Positions 1 to 8,691 are shown, numbered from the stretch's first letter. The stretch: 52,946 nt of DNA from an uncultured delta proteobacterium (GCA_903835685.1 CAILNX010000027.1:1-52946); one strand, 5' to 3'. Numbers and translations are program-made. Notes: generated by a model not told the origin, from the sequence alone.

Positions 1-768
<768 letters not shown>

Positions 769-769
<1 letters not shown>

Positions 770-864
770 TGAAATACGATGCGGACTCGACGCCCGGGAC
801 CGTGGCCGACTCCGGTTTGCTTGGAAGTTCCTCGGACTCGTCCGGCGCGTCGTCAACGGGGTGA
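769..864 (+). pseudogene. C-terminal tail of an unidentified protein, 5' part lost at the CRISPR junction
   Basis: From the first base after the intact part of the last repeat, a plus-strand frame reads VKYDADSTPGTVADSG and continues Ser/Gly-rich to a TGA at 862-864. The GTG at 769 is half repeat sequence and has no ribosome binding site, so this looks like the 3' end of a longer gene whose upstream part was removed. The stop lies three bases before the ATG of the next small ORF, as in phage or island operons. The family is not recognised. Confidence 0.35.
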
Positions 865-867
865 GGC

Positions 868-966
868 ATGAACCCGGACGCGGGGATGGGCTGGGAGTGG
901 TTGCTGGCGATGGGAGTGCTTCTCGGGGCGGGCTGGAGGACGCGCCAGGGCGTAGGACGCGAATAA
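868..966 (+). CDS. Small hydrophobic protein (32 aa), unknown function
   Basis: ATG at 868 follows a GGGGTGAGG ribosome-binding stretch and a 3-base gap after the preceding stop. The product has one hydrophobic stretch (WEWLLAMGVLLGAGW, residues 9-23) followed by basic residues, as in a tiny single-pass membrane protein. It is convergent with the minus-strand island operon. Such small ORFs are common at the end of phage structural operons, but nothing in the sequence gives a function. It could be a chance frame. Confidence 0.35.
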   Translation: MNPDAGMGWEWLLAMGVLLGAGWRTRQGVGRE

Positions 967-1000
967 AAGAAGGCGGCCGCACCGCGAGGATGGGACCGCC
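962..1000 (-). terminator. Possible intrinsic terminator of the island operon
   Basis: On the minus strand GGCGG (1000-996) pairs with CCGCC (976-972) and is followed by TTCTTTTATTC. It lies 27 bases past the stop of the last operon gene. The stem is short (5 bp) with a long loop that can pair further, so this is a moderate call. Confidence 0.4.
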
Positions 1001-1026
1001 AAAAGGAGTAGGATTGCTGTCTGGTC

Positions 1027-1293
1027 TCACTCGGCCGGGAGGTTTGCACGAGCGAAATTCCGCGTGGCACCATCAACCCTGGCGAATAATTCCGCGACAA
1101 CGATCTGGATTGCAGCATCAAGCTGGGCCTCGGTGTATTTCTCTTCCGCTGGGTGGGGCGGGGTATCGGACGTGAGATGGGGCGTCATCTCTCGCATGAA
1201 CTTTGCTTCTGCAACAGCCCGCAATTCTTCGGTCATGACGACCTGTCCGGGAACACCAACCTCCAACTTTTTCACTCGTCTCACCAAACTCAT
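1027..1293 (-). CDS. Hypothetical protein (88 aa), last gene of the island operon
   Basis: This is a small acidic protein. Its basic N-terminus (MSLVRRVKKLE) is followed by a helix-rich body with a Pro-rich break near residues 37-50 and a C-terminal helix (EAQLDAAIQIVVAELFARV). Its start codon overlaps the stop of the DUF5681 gene by 4 bases (1290-1293), so translation is probably coupled. No known family is recognised. Its position beside a DUF5681 protein and a nuclease suggests an island-specific DNA-processing or packaging role, but this is only context. Confidence 0.7.
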   Translation of the reverse strand: MSLVRRVKKLEVGVPGQVVMTEELRAVAEAKFMREMTPHLTSDTPPHPAEEKYTEAQLDAAIQIVVAELFARVDGATRNFARANLPAE

Positions 1294-1751
1294 GATTTCC
1301 TCCGAACTTTGGATTGTTGAGATTCCAGGACCGCTACCCGCTCTGCCAGGTCCGCAGTCTCGACGGCCTTCCGATGTGATTCTACTAGTGATGCAAGGGC
1401 CTGACCTTCGCCGGGAGTCAGTTCACCACCAGCCACGGCCTGGGTGATCGCCCCTGTCACCCGGGGCAGGTCCGCCAGAGTTTCGAAGGTGGGCAGGTCG
1501 ATAGACAGGGGGGCCTCGCGCCGGGGTGGAGCCAGCCTTTCGAGGCACAGCCGCATGGCCGTGGTATCGCCCCCCAGGGCCATTTCGACGGCCCGCCGGG
1601 TCAATGCTTCGGCCTCACCATCCAGGAGCGTTAGAACGGCTACCGTGGCCTTGTGGCGTGACCCCAATGGACGGCCCGCAGGATTACCACTTTGGCCTGG
1701 CTGGAATGGACGCCCGGGGCTTTTCTGTTTTCGCGTTGTTTTGTCAGCCAT
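1290..1751 (-). CDS. DUF5681 domain protein (terminase-small-subunit-like)
   Basis: The 153-aa product begins with the DUF5681 signature, a basic Gly/Pro-rich segment (FQPGQSGNPAGRPLGS, about residues 16-31), followed by a helical domain. DUF5681 proteins occur in prophages and islands beside terminase-like genes and are thought to bind DNA; the biochemical role is not established. The start at 1751 is chosen because GGAGGTG lies 7-8 bases upstream and the domain begins soon after; longer versions have no such support. It overlaps the 3' end of the nuclease gene by 8 bases and the downstream gene by 4. The C-terminal third (residues 110-150) is predicted coiled coil. Confidence 0.85.
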   Translation of the reverse strand: MADKTTRKQKSPGRPFQPGQSGNPAGRPLGSRHKATVAVLTLLDGEAEALTRRAVEMALGGDTTAMRLCLERLAPPRREAPLSIDLPTFETLADLPRVTGAITQAVAGGELTPGEGQALASLVESHRKAVETADLAERVAVLESQQSKVRRKS

Positions 1752-2256
1752 GATCTTCACCTCCATATTCTGCTTGTCCCTGGCCGTGAGCCTTAACGAT
1801 GGAGGCCCACCGCTTCTTTGCTTCTCCCAAGTATTGTTTGAGGAATCCCCAGGCCGCGTACTCTCCGGCCGTCCTGGACCCGGCGAAGATGAACGGAGTG
1901 CGATACCGGGCCGTGAACGCCAAGACACTTTGACAGGCCGCGTGAGGCTTCAGGGCGCTTTTGTAATTGCCCTGGGCCAGGTCCGCCCATGAGGCTTCGA
2001 CCACCACGGCGAAGGCATCCAGGGCCACACCCCGTTGAAGCTCGCGCACGAACCGCTCTCGCTCCCGGCCGAGGCAGGCCACCAAGTCTCCGAGTTCCTT
2101 GCGCTCGACGGCCACCTTGTCGATCAAACCGGCCAATAAGTAATCGCCCACGGTCAGGGTTCCGGGCTGGACAATGGCCGCGTACTTCTCATGGGCAAAG
2201 GCGTAGGGCCGCTGTTCTCTGGAATCCGCGACGATGGTCATCATTGCCGCAGTCAT
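1744..2256 (-). CDS. ERCC4-type (XPF/Mus81-like) nuclease
   Basis: This 170-aa protein carries the ERCC4 nuclease core: an early acidic strand with DSREQ (VADSREQRPYAF, residues 9-20), then VAVERKELGDL near residues 48-58. The latter fits the V-x-E-R-K-x3-D signature that binds the metal ion in XPF/Mus81/Hef nucleases. The family cuts branched DNA such as flaps or stalled forks. The protein is a stand-alone nuclease domain without helicase or helix-hairpin-helix parts, as often found in phages and islands. Its ATG at 2256 overlaps the upstream stop by 4 bases. With the primase-like gene three positions upstream, a role in processing replicating island DNA is likely. This is inference. Confidence 0.85.
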   Translation of the reverse strand: MTAAMMTIVADSREQRPYAFAHEKYAAIVQPGTLTVGDYLLAGLIDKVAVERKELGDLVACLGRERERFVRELQRGVALDAFAVVVEASWADLAQGNYKSALKPHAACQSVLAFTARYRTPFIFAGSRTAGEYAAWGFLKQYLGEAKKRWASIVKAHGQGQAEYGGEDHG

Positions 2257-2558
2257 TGGAGCCACCGCCCTTCCTGATCCCTGAACTTCCGGCAGAAGTA
2301 GAGGGCGGATAAATCGCAGGACGGGCAAGAAGTGCAGTCCTCCCAATACCCGGCGCACAACCTGGCGTATCTGTCCTTCGGGTGCTCGGCCTGGGCTTCC
2401 ATCTCGGCCAGGATCGCCGCCTTGTTTGCCCTGGCGTAGTCCACAACGACCCGGGCCTGTCCGACCGGGAGGGAGCCAAGCCCCAACAACTTCAATTCCC
2501 CATCTGGAGAACGCACCACTTGGACTCCGTGGGCATGAAGGAGGTCGGACGCGCTCAT
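2253..2558 (-). CDS. Small protein with TubC_N-like N-terminus and cysteine cluster
   Basis: In this 101-aa protein residues 5-52 (LLHAHGVQVVRSPDGELKL then helices ending NKAAILAEM) resemble the TubC_N fold seen at the start of many phage and island replication proteins. The second half has an aromatic/Cys cluster (CAGYWEDCTSCPSC, later YFCRKF) that could bind zinc. The gene overlaps its neighbours by 4 bases on both sides, so it is translated together with the primase-like protein and the nuclease. A protein-docking role in replication is plausible but unproven. Confidence 0.75.
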   Translation of the reverse strand: MSASDLLHAHGVQVVRSPDGELKLLGLGSLPVGQARVVVDYARANKAAILAEMEAQAEHPKDRYARLCAGYWEDCTSCPSCDLSALYFCRKFRDQEGRWLQ

Positions 2559-4966
2559 AGCACCACCTCGTCGCCAGGATGTTCATAGTCGGGATAGAGA
2601 GCCAGACCCTCCAGGGGAATATCCTGTGCGACCCAGGTGAGAGAGTCCATTTTCTGTCCGCTCCCATGCGAATTAAGCGAAGAAAGCGAATTAAGGTCGG
2701 GGGTGGGGAGGCTTATTTCGCTTAATTCGCTTTTTTCGCACAGACTGAACCTCGTTTTGGGCCTGCCTCCGGTCTGTTCTTGGGTGACAAGCACCCGACC
2801 GTCCCCGGCCAAAGCCTCCAGAGTGGCCTTGAGACGATCCGCGTTGTAGTGGTTGCCCAGGGCATTATGCAGTTCGGTTGTGGTCCTCGGCCCCCCCTTG
2901 AGCGCGTCCAGGACCTTCTCTGCAATCGGGTCGGCCTCACGCTCACCAAAGATGAGTTGTGCGGACTCGCGGCAGTATCCCCAGAAGGCCAGGGCCGACG
3001 CCAGGTGGTTGGTGCTGATACTGTCCTGTCCATCCAGGAGGGCGTAGATCATGGCCAGCCGAAGCGTTTGGGCCTCGCCACGGTTGATGATGCACCCGGA
3101 CAGGCCGGGGTGCGCCCTGGACAATTCCGGGTAGGCCGATTCCCACATGACGCGGACATCGTTCCCCATGGTGATCCTGCCCCGCCCCTGGGCCAACCGG
3201 ATCAGCCGCAACACCTCCCGGCGGATATGGTTAATCTCCACTTCCTCCATGGGCTGGGGGAAGGGCACAAGCCTCTGTCTCCGGGAGCAAACCCAAAGGA
3301 ATCGATTCCCAAATCCGTTGAGTACCTGGACGTTATCCAACATATCTTTGAGTTCAGCGATGGTGATATGCGCGACCAGACACACATTGGCCCCCGTGGT
3401 TTTGATCCGGTTCGACTTCGTGAGGGGGCTCACGTCTCCATCGTCCCACAAGCACCGCATGGTAGTGGACAAGGTATTACCCGTCCTTTTCGTGCTATGG
3501 AGCGCGGCGGCCAGTTCCTCATCCAAAACGAACAGGCGCTTGTCTGTTTCCCCAGGATCAGAGACAACCCAGGCACCGTCTTCGCCCGGCTGTTTACCGA
3601 CCTTCCACTCCTTCACCTCATCGCGGACGGCGAAGACCAGACCCTCACCGGAAGAGAGAGGACCAGGGCTGGTGGTTGCCGGGGTGTAGGTTTCATCATC
3701 GAAGGTGAAGAGCTTCTTGGTCGGCTGGGCCGAGGTCCCTTTTCGGGACTTCGCGCTGTCGCCCACGATGCAGGCGAATAACCTCGGCTTGTGCCTGCCG
3801 TCCCCCACCATAAGGGAGGGGCCAGCCCCGGGTGCATGTCCGCTCACCTCGGCCCCGAATCGAGTCAGGAATGTTGCCAGGACGGCAGCGGGATCAGCCT
3901 CACTATTGCGGGTCGCCAAGCGCACGAAGTCGCCCACGATCCCGGGCATGGCGCGTTCGGACAGTTTTGGCCAAGTCTTCGTGGCAGGTGCCCATTCGTC
4001 GTCCAGGCACATTGTAGGTCCTGGGATGTCAGCCTTAACCATTGGAGGCTCTGACTGGGTATCAATGGCCTTGGCCTGGGCCAGTTGCGCCTTGACCACC
4101 TCAATGCTCTCGGCCACCATCAAATCATTGAAGTCGGACCCGGCCCCGTCGATATCGGCGAACAAGGGGAAGACCACCATGGCATTGATCGCCCGGGCCG
4201 CCGCAGTCGCTTCCGTCCTGCCCGGATTGCCTTTCGTGCGCAGGTCGTCGTCGCCAGCAATGATGATCTCTCGCTTGGGATACTTCTCTCGGGCCAGCCG
4301 GGCCACGGCCAGAAGATTGCCGCAATCCAGGGCAACCAATACCGTTCCACCCGTGGCGAGGTGGATACTTGCGCCTGTGGCGAATCCTTCGACCACAAAC
4401 AGGCGGTCCTTGTCTCCGGCAATGACCCCGAAGTGTCCCGCCTTTTTCATGCCAGACAAAAACCGCTTGTTCCCGTCCTCAAAGATGCGCTGGAGCCCCT
4501 GGACCCTCCCGCACACGTCCATCAAGGGCAGGAGCATGGCCCCGTCCTGGCCCACCCGCACACCACCAAGAGGGGGGATGCCCTTCTTTTGGAGATAGGC
4601 ATGGTCTTCTGGGCAGGGTGACGCGGCCTTGAGAATTTCTCGGGCCTTGGCCGCTGCTTCTGCGTTGCGCTCGGCTTGAGCCTTCTCCCGGGCGGCCCGG
4701 TCGGCTTCTATCCTGCACTTAAGCTTGTCTTTCTCGGCCTGGGCAAGGGGCGCACCATTGGTCGCGGTCCAGGTCTCGCTTGTGCCCGTCCGCCAGTTGC
4801 CGAAAGCACCACTGGCCGGATGATCTCCATGGAAGGTGTACCACCCATCTCGGGATTGAGGTTTGTCCAGAGTTCCGCAACGCTGAAGGGTCCCATCGCC
4901 CGCGACTTCTCCGGGAAGTAGCCCGGCCCGCTCTATCTCCTGTCGGAAGGCGTTCATGGCATTCAT
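2555..4966 (-). CDS. Toprim / DUF3987 primase-helicase-like replication protein
   Basis: The 803-aa product contains a Toprim domain of the phage P4-alpha type at about residues 190-290. Visible parts are LFVVEGFATGASI (catalytic Glu) and IIIAGDDDL (acidic cluster), preceded by the usual PLMDVCGRVQGLQRI. Residues 320-730 match the DUF3987 type found next to Toprim in mobile elements, with a P-loop-like GDSAKSRKGTS. The C-terminus has a winged-helix-like segment. Such proteins are thought to prime and unwind DNA for autonomous replication. I see no zinc-binding N-terminus. The ATG at 4966 is one of two near-adjacent Met codons. Together with the integrase, this makes the island likely able to replicate after excision. 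Confidence 0.9.
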   Translation of the reverse strand: MNAMNAFRQEIERAGLLPGEVAGDGTLQRCGTLDKPQSRDGWYTFHGDHPASGAFGNWRTGTSETWTATNGAPLAQAEKDKLKCRIEADRAAREKAQAERNAEAAAKAREILKAASPCPEDHAYLQKKGIPPLGGVRVGQDGAMLLPLMDVCGRVQGLQRIFEDGNKRFLSGMKKAGHFGVIAGDKDRLFVVEGFATGASIHLATGGTVLVALDCGNLLAVARLAREKYPKREIIIAGDDDLRTKGNPGRTEATAAARAINAMVVFPLFADIDGAGSDFNDLMVAESIEVVKAQLAQAKAIDTQSEPPMVKADIPGPTMCLDDEWAPATKTWPKLSERAMPGIVGDFVRLATRNSEADPAAVLATFLTRFGAEVSGHAPGAGPSLMVGDGRHKPRLFACIVGDSAKSRKGTSAQPTKKLFTFDDETYTPATTSPGPLSSGEGLVFAVRDEVKEWKVGKQPGEDGAWVVSDPGETDKRLFVLDEELAAALHSTKRTGNTLSTTMRCLWDDGDVSPLTKSNRIKTTGANVCLVAHITIAELKDMLDNVQVLNGFGNRFLWVCSRRQRLVPFPQPMEEVEINHIRREVLRLIRLAQGRGRITMGNDVRVMWESAYPELSRAHPGLSGCIINRGEAQTLRLAMIYALLDGQDSISTNHLASALAFWGYCRESAQLIFGEREADPIAEKVLDALKGGPRTTTELHNALGNHYNADRLKATLEALAGDGRVLVTQEQTGGRPKTRFSLCEKSELSEISLPTPDLNSLSSLNSHGSGQKMDSLTWVAQDIPLEGLALYPDYEHPGDEVVL

Positions 4967-4975
4967 GACCGCCCC

Positions 4976-5188
4976 CTACACGTGCGCCAGGCGCAGCAAG
5001 TTGAAACAGGCCTGGACGAACCGGCGCGGCAGGAGGCCCCGGCAATAGACCACCATGAGTAAGTGTTTTGCCAGCACCTTGACCCGATAACCCGTCAGAC
5101 ATAAAAGGGACCTGCATGTACCCAACGCCCTTTTCAGTGCAAGGCCCGGCCCCCCAGCCGGGTTTTGCATTTGTTGGCGCATAGTCAT
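4976..5188 (-). CDS. Hypothetical basic protein (70 aa)
   Basis: This short, strongly basic protein has two Cys-containing hydrophobic stretches (RSLLCLTGYRVKVLAKHLLMV and a C-terminal LPRRFVQACFNLLRL). Its ATG at 5188 overlaps the stop of the upstream gene by 4 bases, and it ends 10 bases before the primase gene. It therefore sits firmly inside the operon and is unlikely to be a chance frame. Family unknown; possibly a small DNA-binding or membrane-associated island protein. Confidence 0.6.
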   Translation of the reverse strand: MTMRQQMQNPAGGPGLALKRALGTCRSLLCLTGYRVKVLAKHLLMVVYCRGLLPRRFVQACFNLLRLAHV

Positions 5189-5454
5189 GCTGCTTCCCCG
5201 TCATTTTCTTCCATCGCCTTGAACTTGGTCGCTAGGAAGTCGCAGGCGGCCGCCTTCGGGTAAGCCGTGACCTTGCCAATTCGGAACCGGCCCTTAATCC
5301 CCGCGCCGTTGCAGTCAGCATTGGCGGCACTTCGTCCGCAATAGCCATTGCCGGTGAACTTTTTCATGTCGGGGCGGGTGACATGCGGGAAGGGCCAGGC
5401 GTCGTACATCGCCTGGATGGGTTCCGGCCACTTTGAAGAATCCGACTGGCGCAC
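5185..5454 (-). CDS. Hypothetical island protein, possible DNA-binding/excisionase role
   Basis: The 89-aa product starts at a GTG (5454) with GAGGG eight bases upstream. Residues 39-75 (GYCGRSAANADCNGAGIKGRFRIG then TAYPKAAACDF) show a compact basic region loosely like the recognition part of AlpA/excisionase helix-turn-helix proteins, but the match is weak. A perfect palindrome (5470-5484) lies 16 bases upstream of its start, so it is probably a regulated gene and could be self-regulated. It is the first gene of the replication part of the operon. Confidence 0.6.
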   Translation of the reverse strand: MRQSDSSKWPEPIQAMYDAWPFPHVTRPDMKKFTGNGYCGRSAANADCNGAGIKGRFRIGKVTAYPKAAACDFLATKFKAMEENDGEAA

Positions 5455-5469
5455 AGAGTTACCCTCACT

Positions 5470-5484
5470 GTTAAAAAGTTTAAC
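5470..5484. promoter_or_regulatory. Operator-like palindrome GTTAAA-AAG-TTTAAC
   Basis: A perfect 6-3-6 inverted repeat lies 16 bases upstream of the GTG start of the 89-aa gene. In otherwise GC-rich DNA, an AT-rich palindrome next to a start codon suggests a repressor site overlapping the promoter. The regulator is unknown. Confidence 0.5.
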
Positions 5485-5585
5485 AATGAAGGCATGTTGC
5501 CTTTTATTTGGTCCCAGATCACTGATAGGGAGGGAGGAAGGTGCCTTATCAACCTAATGAAAAGACAGGGGAATTCATGGACACC

Positions 5586-5622
5586 CCAACTTATCACCTG
5601 ATAGGTTGAGGTGATAAGTTGG
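5586..5622. repeat. Perfect 14-bp inverted repeat with 9-base loop
   Basis: CCAACTTATCACCT (5586-5599) is followed by GATAGGTTG and AGGTGATAAGTTGG (5609-5622). Related half-sites occur just upstream (CCTTATCAACCTAAT near 5541-5555 and CTGATAGGG near 5521-5529). The run following the hairpin on the plus strand is A, not T, and on the minus strand the T run precedes it, so it is not an ordinary terminator. It lies between the 184-aa gene and the replication genes. A replication-initiator or repressor binding region is the best guess. Confidence 0.6.
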
Positions 5623-5632
5623 AAAAAGACTG

Positions 5633-6187
5633 CTAGCCCTGTTGACGTTTAGCCATGGCCTTGGCGTTGAGTAGTTTTCCCTTCATCGCGTGGTTGTGGG
5701 CTCTACGGATTACGCTATCATCCGCAGAGTCTTCGCGTGGGAAGAGATGTGCTGCCAAATCCTTTTCATCAGGGCCGGTCTGTTTGAACAGAAAAGCCTT
5801 GCGATACGATTCGACCTGATCTTTTGTCTGCTTTGGCCCAGCTACAGACATGAATTCCTCAAGTGATGAGACATGAACGGCTTTAGAAGCATTCTGGATA
5901 GCACATGGCGATTGCCTTTTCTCCGCCTGTACTTCCTGCCCGGTCAGATGTAAGGGGTTATGTGCAGGGGCATTCCATTTACCAAACAACTCGTTAACGC
6001 CATTTATCATATCAATTTGTTTTGCCTTCTCCTCCTCTAGCTCCTTTTTTAGCTCTGAACGCCTCTTCTCGCGTTCCAGTGTGGCATCCACAACCCGAGT
6101 TCCCGTTGCGGAAACGCCACTGACAGCGTGTAACAGGGCTTCACCCGCGATGACTTTTCCAGCCTTGTTCTTCGATGCGGCGGCCAT
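5633..6187 (-). CDS. Hypothetical coiled-coil protein (184 aa)
   Basis: Residues 1-30 are small and flexible. Residues 36-58 (LEREKRRSELKKELEEEKAKQ) are a charged coiled coil. The remainder is polar with no recognised domain. Base composition is more AT-rich than neighbouring genes (codons such as ATA, TTA, AAA are frequent), suggesting a different recent origin. It is separated from fic by 149 bases and from the next gene by 178 bases of palindrome-rich DNA, so it may have its own promoter. Function unknown. Confidence 0.65.
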   Translation of the reverse strand: MAAASKNKAGKVIAGEALLHAVSGVSATGTRVVDATLEREKRRSELKKELEEEKAKQIDMINGVNELFGKWNAPAHNPLHLTGQEVQAEKRQSPCAIQNASKAVHVSSLEEFMSVAGPKQTKDQVESYRKAFLFKQTGPDEKDLAAHLFPREDSADDSVIRRAHNHAMKGKLLNAKAMAKRQQG

Positions 6188-6320
6188 TCTTATGCCCCTG
6201 CTTTTCCCTGCCTTTGAGGTTCCCCCGACCCAGCCCGCAGGGGTGAGGCATGAGCGCGGTTCATGAGGCCGCGCCGGGCCGGGGGAAATGTGATAACATC
6301 GTCAGAATTAGCGAATTAAC

Positions 6321-6334
6321 GTGCCAATTGGCAC
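6321..6334. repeat. 14-bp perfect palindrome GTGCCAATTGGCAC
   Basis: This self-complementary sequence lies two bases after the fic stop codon, in the gap before the 184-aa gene. It could be an operator for that gene. The eroded second fic copy near 9100 keeps the surrounding sequence but not this palindrome. Confidence 0.45.
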
Positions 6335-6336
6335 AT

Positions 6337-7392
6337 TCACCCATTCGAGGTCTTGGCCCAAACCGCATCGCGGCCGGGGTTCAGACAGCGGACCAGTCCT
6401 TTTTTCTTGAGTCCAGCCAGGACCAGTCGAATTGTTGCGTGGCTCACGCCCGGACAAGCCTTTTCCAGGGCCGCCACCTGGAATTGGCCGGGCATCCGGT
6501 CCAAGGCCGCCAGGACTGCCGCCTGTTTGGCTCCCCTGGCCGAAGTCAATTCCCCAGCCCGGCCCTCCATCTCCCGGTAGGAGGACAGGAGGACCACGCC
6601 CAGGAAGTATTCCCACCAGGGTGTCAGGTCGTGCTCTCCTTCATGCCAGCCCTGGGAGGACTGGTGAAGGGTGTCGTAGTACCCCTCCCTGTGCTGCTCC
6701 ACGACGTGCTCCAGGCTGATGTACCTCCCGACCTCGAACCCGGCCCGGTAGAGGAGCAGGAGGGTCAGGAGCCGGGCCATGCGGCCATTGCCATCCAGGA
6801 AGGGATGGATGCACAGGAAGTCCAGGACATAGGCCGGGATCAACAGGAGGGTGTCCACCTGCCCGGCTGTCCAGGCCGCCTCGAACCGGTCATGCAGGGC
6901 GTTCATGGCCTCGGGCGTCCGATGCGCGGGTAGGGGCTTGAACCGGACGAACTGGCTTCCGTCCGGCATCTTCTCTATGATGTCGTTGTCCGCGATCTTC
7001 CACCGACCTCCATCTCCCGGGGCGAACTTGAACAAGTCCCGATGGAACTGGAGGACTAGGCCGGGAGTAAATGGGATGTCCTCGTGGTGGTGATGGATGG
7101 TGGCCAGTACGTCACGATAACCGGCGATCTCCTGTTCCGAGCGGTTGCGGGGAGTGGTCTTCTGGCTCACCAGGGCTCGGATGCGTCCGAGCGGGGCCAC
7201 GACACCCTCCAGCCGGTTCGAGGACTCCGCGCTCTGAATGATGGACGCCTCCCGCAGGGTCTTGAGGACCTGGGGGGACTGCTTTTGGAACATCTCCTGA
7301 CGGCCCTTGTGCTCTCCCAACAGCCGGATGGTGCGAAGAAGCTGGGGGGATATCGGCTGGGCCTCAATGAAGCCAGGCTTGAAAGAGTTCAT
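6337..7392 (-). CDS. Fic family protein (adenylyltransferase-like)
   Basis: The 351-aa product has the complete Fic motif HPFLDGNGRMAR (His196 catalytic, Asn202/Gly203/Arg204 for phosphate binding). The inhibitory helix S-x3-E-G (Ser58-Glu62-Gly63) lies in the N-terminal domain, so it is a class II, self-inhibited Fic protein. Residues 290-351 form a winged helix that ends GLKKKGLVRCLNPGRD. Fic enzymes usually transfer AMP to a hydroxyl of a target protein; the target here is unknown. The start overlaps the integrase stop by 4 bases, so the two are translated together. A degraded homologous 3' end lies at 9102-9207. As a toxin-like or defence cargo of the island it is plausible. Confidence 0.92.
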   Translation of the reverse strand: MNSFKPGFIEAQPISPQLLRTIRLLGEHKGRQEMFQKQSPQVLKTLREASIIQSAESSNRLEGVVAPLGRIRALVSQKTTPRNRSEQEIAGYRDVLATIHHHHEDIPFTPGLVLQFHRDLFKFAPGDGGRWKIADNDIIEKMPDGSQFVRFKPLPAHRTPEAMNALHDRFEAAWTAGQVDTLLLIPAYVLDFLCIHPFLDGNGRMARLLTLLLLYRAGFEVGRYISLEHVVEQHREGYYDTLHQSSQGWHEGEHDLTPWWEYFLGVVLLSSYREMEGRAGELTSARGAKQAAVLAALDRMPGQFQVAALEKACPGVSHATIRLVLAGLKKKGLVRCLNPGRDAVWAKTSNG

Positions 7393-8651
7393 GCCGCCCC
7401 CCCTACCCTGGCCCGGAGGATTCGCGCCACCTTCTTGTTGGCATTGTCCACCCCCAGGCTCTTTTCCAGGGCGCGGACAGCGGCATGGCGCTGGTTGTCG
7501 CCGACGTGGGAATACCGTTCAGTCATCTGGATCATCTCGTGCCCCATGAGTTCCTTAACCACGTACAGGTCCACCCCGGCCGCCACCAACTGGCTGGCGT
7601 AGGTATGCCTCAACGAATGGAATACTACCCTCTGCCTGGTGTCGGCAACGTCGTCGTTGAGGCCGAGGGCCTTCACCACCCGATCAAACGTGGTGGAGAT
7701 GGCCACAATCTGCTTCCCCTTCTTGCTCGGAAAGACCAAGGCGGACTTATCGCCCCGAGACTTGGCCTCAAGCATGTCCTTGGCGTCGCCAGTCAGGAAG
7801 GCCACTCGGGTACGCCCGTTTTTGGTGTTCAGGAGGGTCAGCAAGCCCCGCTCCATGTCCACGTCGGCCCAGGTCAGGCGGAAGACCTCGGACGCCCTGG
7901 CCCCGGTACGCAGGGACAACAGGACCACCTCGTACACCTCCTGGCTCTTGGCCTTGAGCGCGGCCAGAAGCCGGTCGGCCTCCTCGCTGGTCAGGAACCG
8001 GAGCCGCCGGTTGTCGAACTTGGGCTTCTTGGTCTTGGCCGTGGGGGACAGGCACTCGGTCAGGCCGTGGTCCCGGGCGAAGTTGAACACCTGGCGGACC
8101 ACGCACACGGCGTAGTAGACGGTCCTCGGCCCCACCCCGCCGTCTGCCATGGCCCGCTTGATCCTCTCCACGTCGAAGGGGCTGACGGTCTTGAGGGGCT
8201 TACCCGCAATGACCGGGGCTATCCACTTCTGGTACAGACCCCGCTCGGTGACGTAGGAGTTGCGCTTCTTGTTCGCCAGGGTGTGGGGCAGGTAGTGGGC
8301 GTCGAAGATGCTACCGAAGGTGACGGCCTCCTGGGCCTGCGCTGCTTTTTGCGCCTCCTGTTCCAGCCGTAGGACTTCCGCAGCCGCCCGCTTGGCCGCA
8401 TTCTCCCGCTTGGGCGTGACCGGCCCGCTTCCCTGTTTGGCGTTCTCAATCAGTTCCAGGCGTTTCAGGTGGGCGGCCTCTTCTGTCCACCCACCACTTT
8501 CCCACCCCAGGACTGCCTCGAACCGTTTCCCGGCCACCGCGTAACGGATGCCAAAACACCGGTCAAAACGGACCCCGTTCTTTCGGGTGGGATGGGCATA
8601 CCACCTGACCCCGGAAAACTTCTTCGACTTCTCCCATTTCGGCTGCGCCAT
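7389..8651 (-). CDS. Tyrosine recombinase (site-specific integrase)
   Basis: This 420-aa phage-type integrase has an N-terminal arm-binding region (residues 1-70), a SAM-like core-binding domain (about 115-205) and a catalytic domain containing LRTGARASEVFRL (first Arg), HSLRHTYAS (His-x-x-Arg) and LMGHEMIQMTERYSHV (His and the nucleophilic Tyr). It covalently cuts and joins DNA at the attachment site. It lies 161 bases from a tRNA-Pro fragment, as expected for the enzyme that inserted the island there. A promoter region with tandem 11-bp repeats precedes it, and it reads away from the attachment site into fic. Confidence 0.96.
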   Translation of the reverse strand: MAQPKWEKSKKFSGVRWYAHPTRKNGVRFDRCFGIRYAVAGKRFEAVLGWESGGWTEEAAHLKRLELIENAKQGSGPVTPKRENAAKRAAAEVLRLEQEAQKAAQAQEAVTFGSIFDAHYLPHTLANKKRNSYVTERGLYQKWIAPVIAGKPLKTVSPFDVERIKRAMADGGVGPRTVYYAVCVVRQVFNFARDHGLTECLSPTAKTKKPKFDNRRLRFLTSEEADRLLAALKAKSQEVYEVVLLSLRTGARASEVFRLTWADVDMERGLLTLLNTKNGRTRVAFLTGDAKDMLEAKSRGDKSALVFPSKKGKQIVAISTTFDRVVKALGLNDDVADTRQRVVFHSLRHTYASQLVAAGVDLYVVKELMGHEMIQMTERYSHVGDNQRHAAVRALEKSLGVDNANKKVARILRARVGGAA

Positions 8652-8669
8652 GCCGCCCTCCCCTTTCTA

Positions 8670-8691
8670 TTTCCCACCACTTTCCCACCAC
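8670..8691. repeat. Tandem 11-bp repeats, probable integrase arm sites
   Basis: TTTCCCACCAC occurs twice in direct tandem (8670-8680 and 8681-8691) between the integrase start and the tRNA-Pro fragment. Tandem short repeats here are typical arm-type binding sites for the integrase N-terminal domain. A related pair with the same 11-bp period lies on the other side of the att core at 8916-8937. Confidence 0.5.

Noticed and set aside
5586-5622. The 14-bp inverted repeat as an intrinsic terminator
   Set aside because: No T run follows the stem in either direction; A residues follow on the plus strand.
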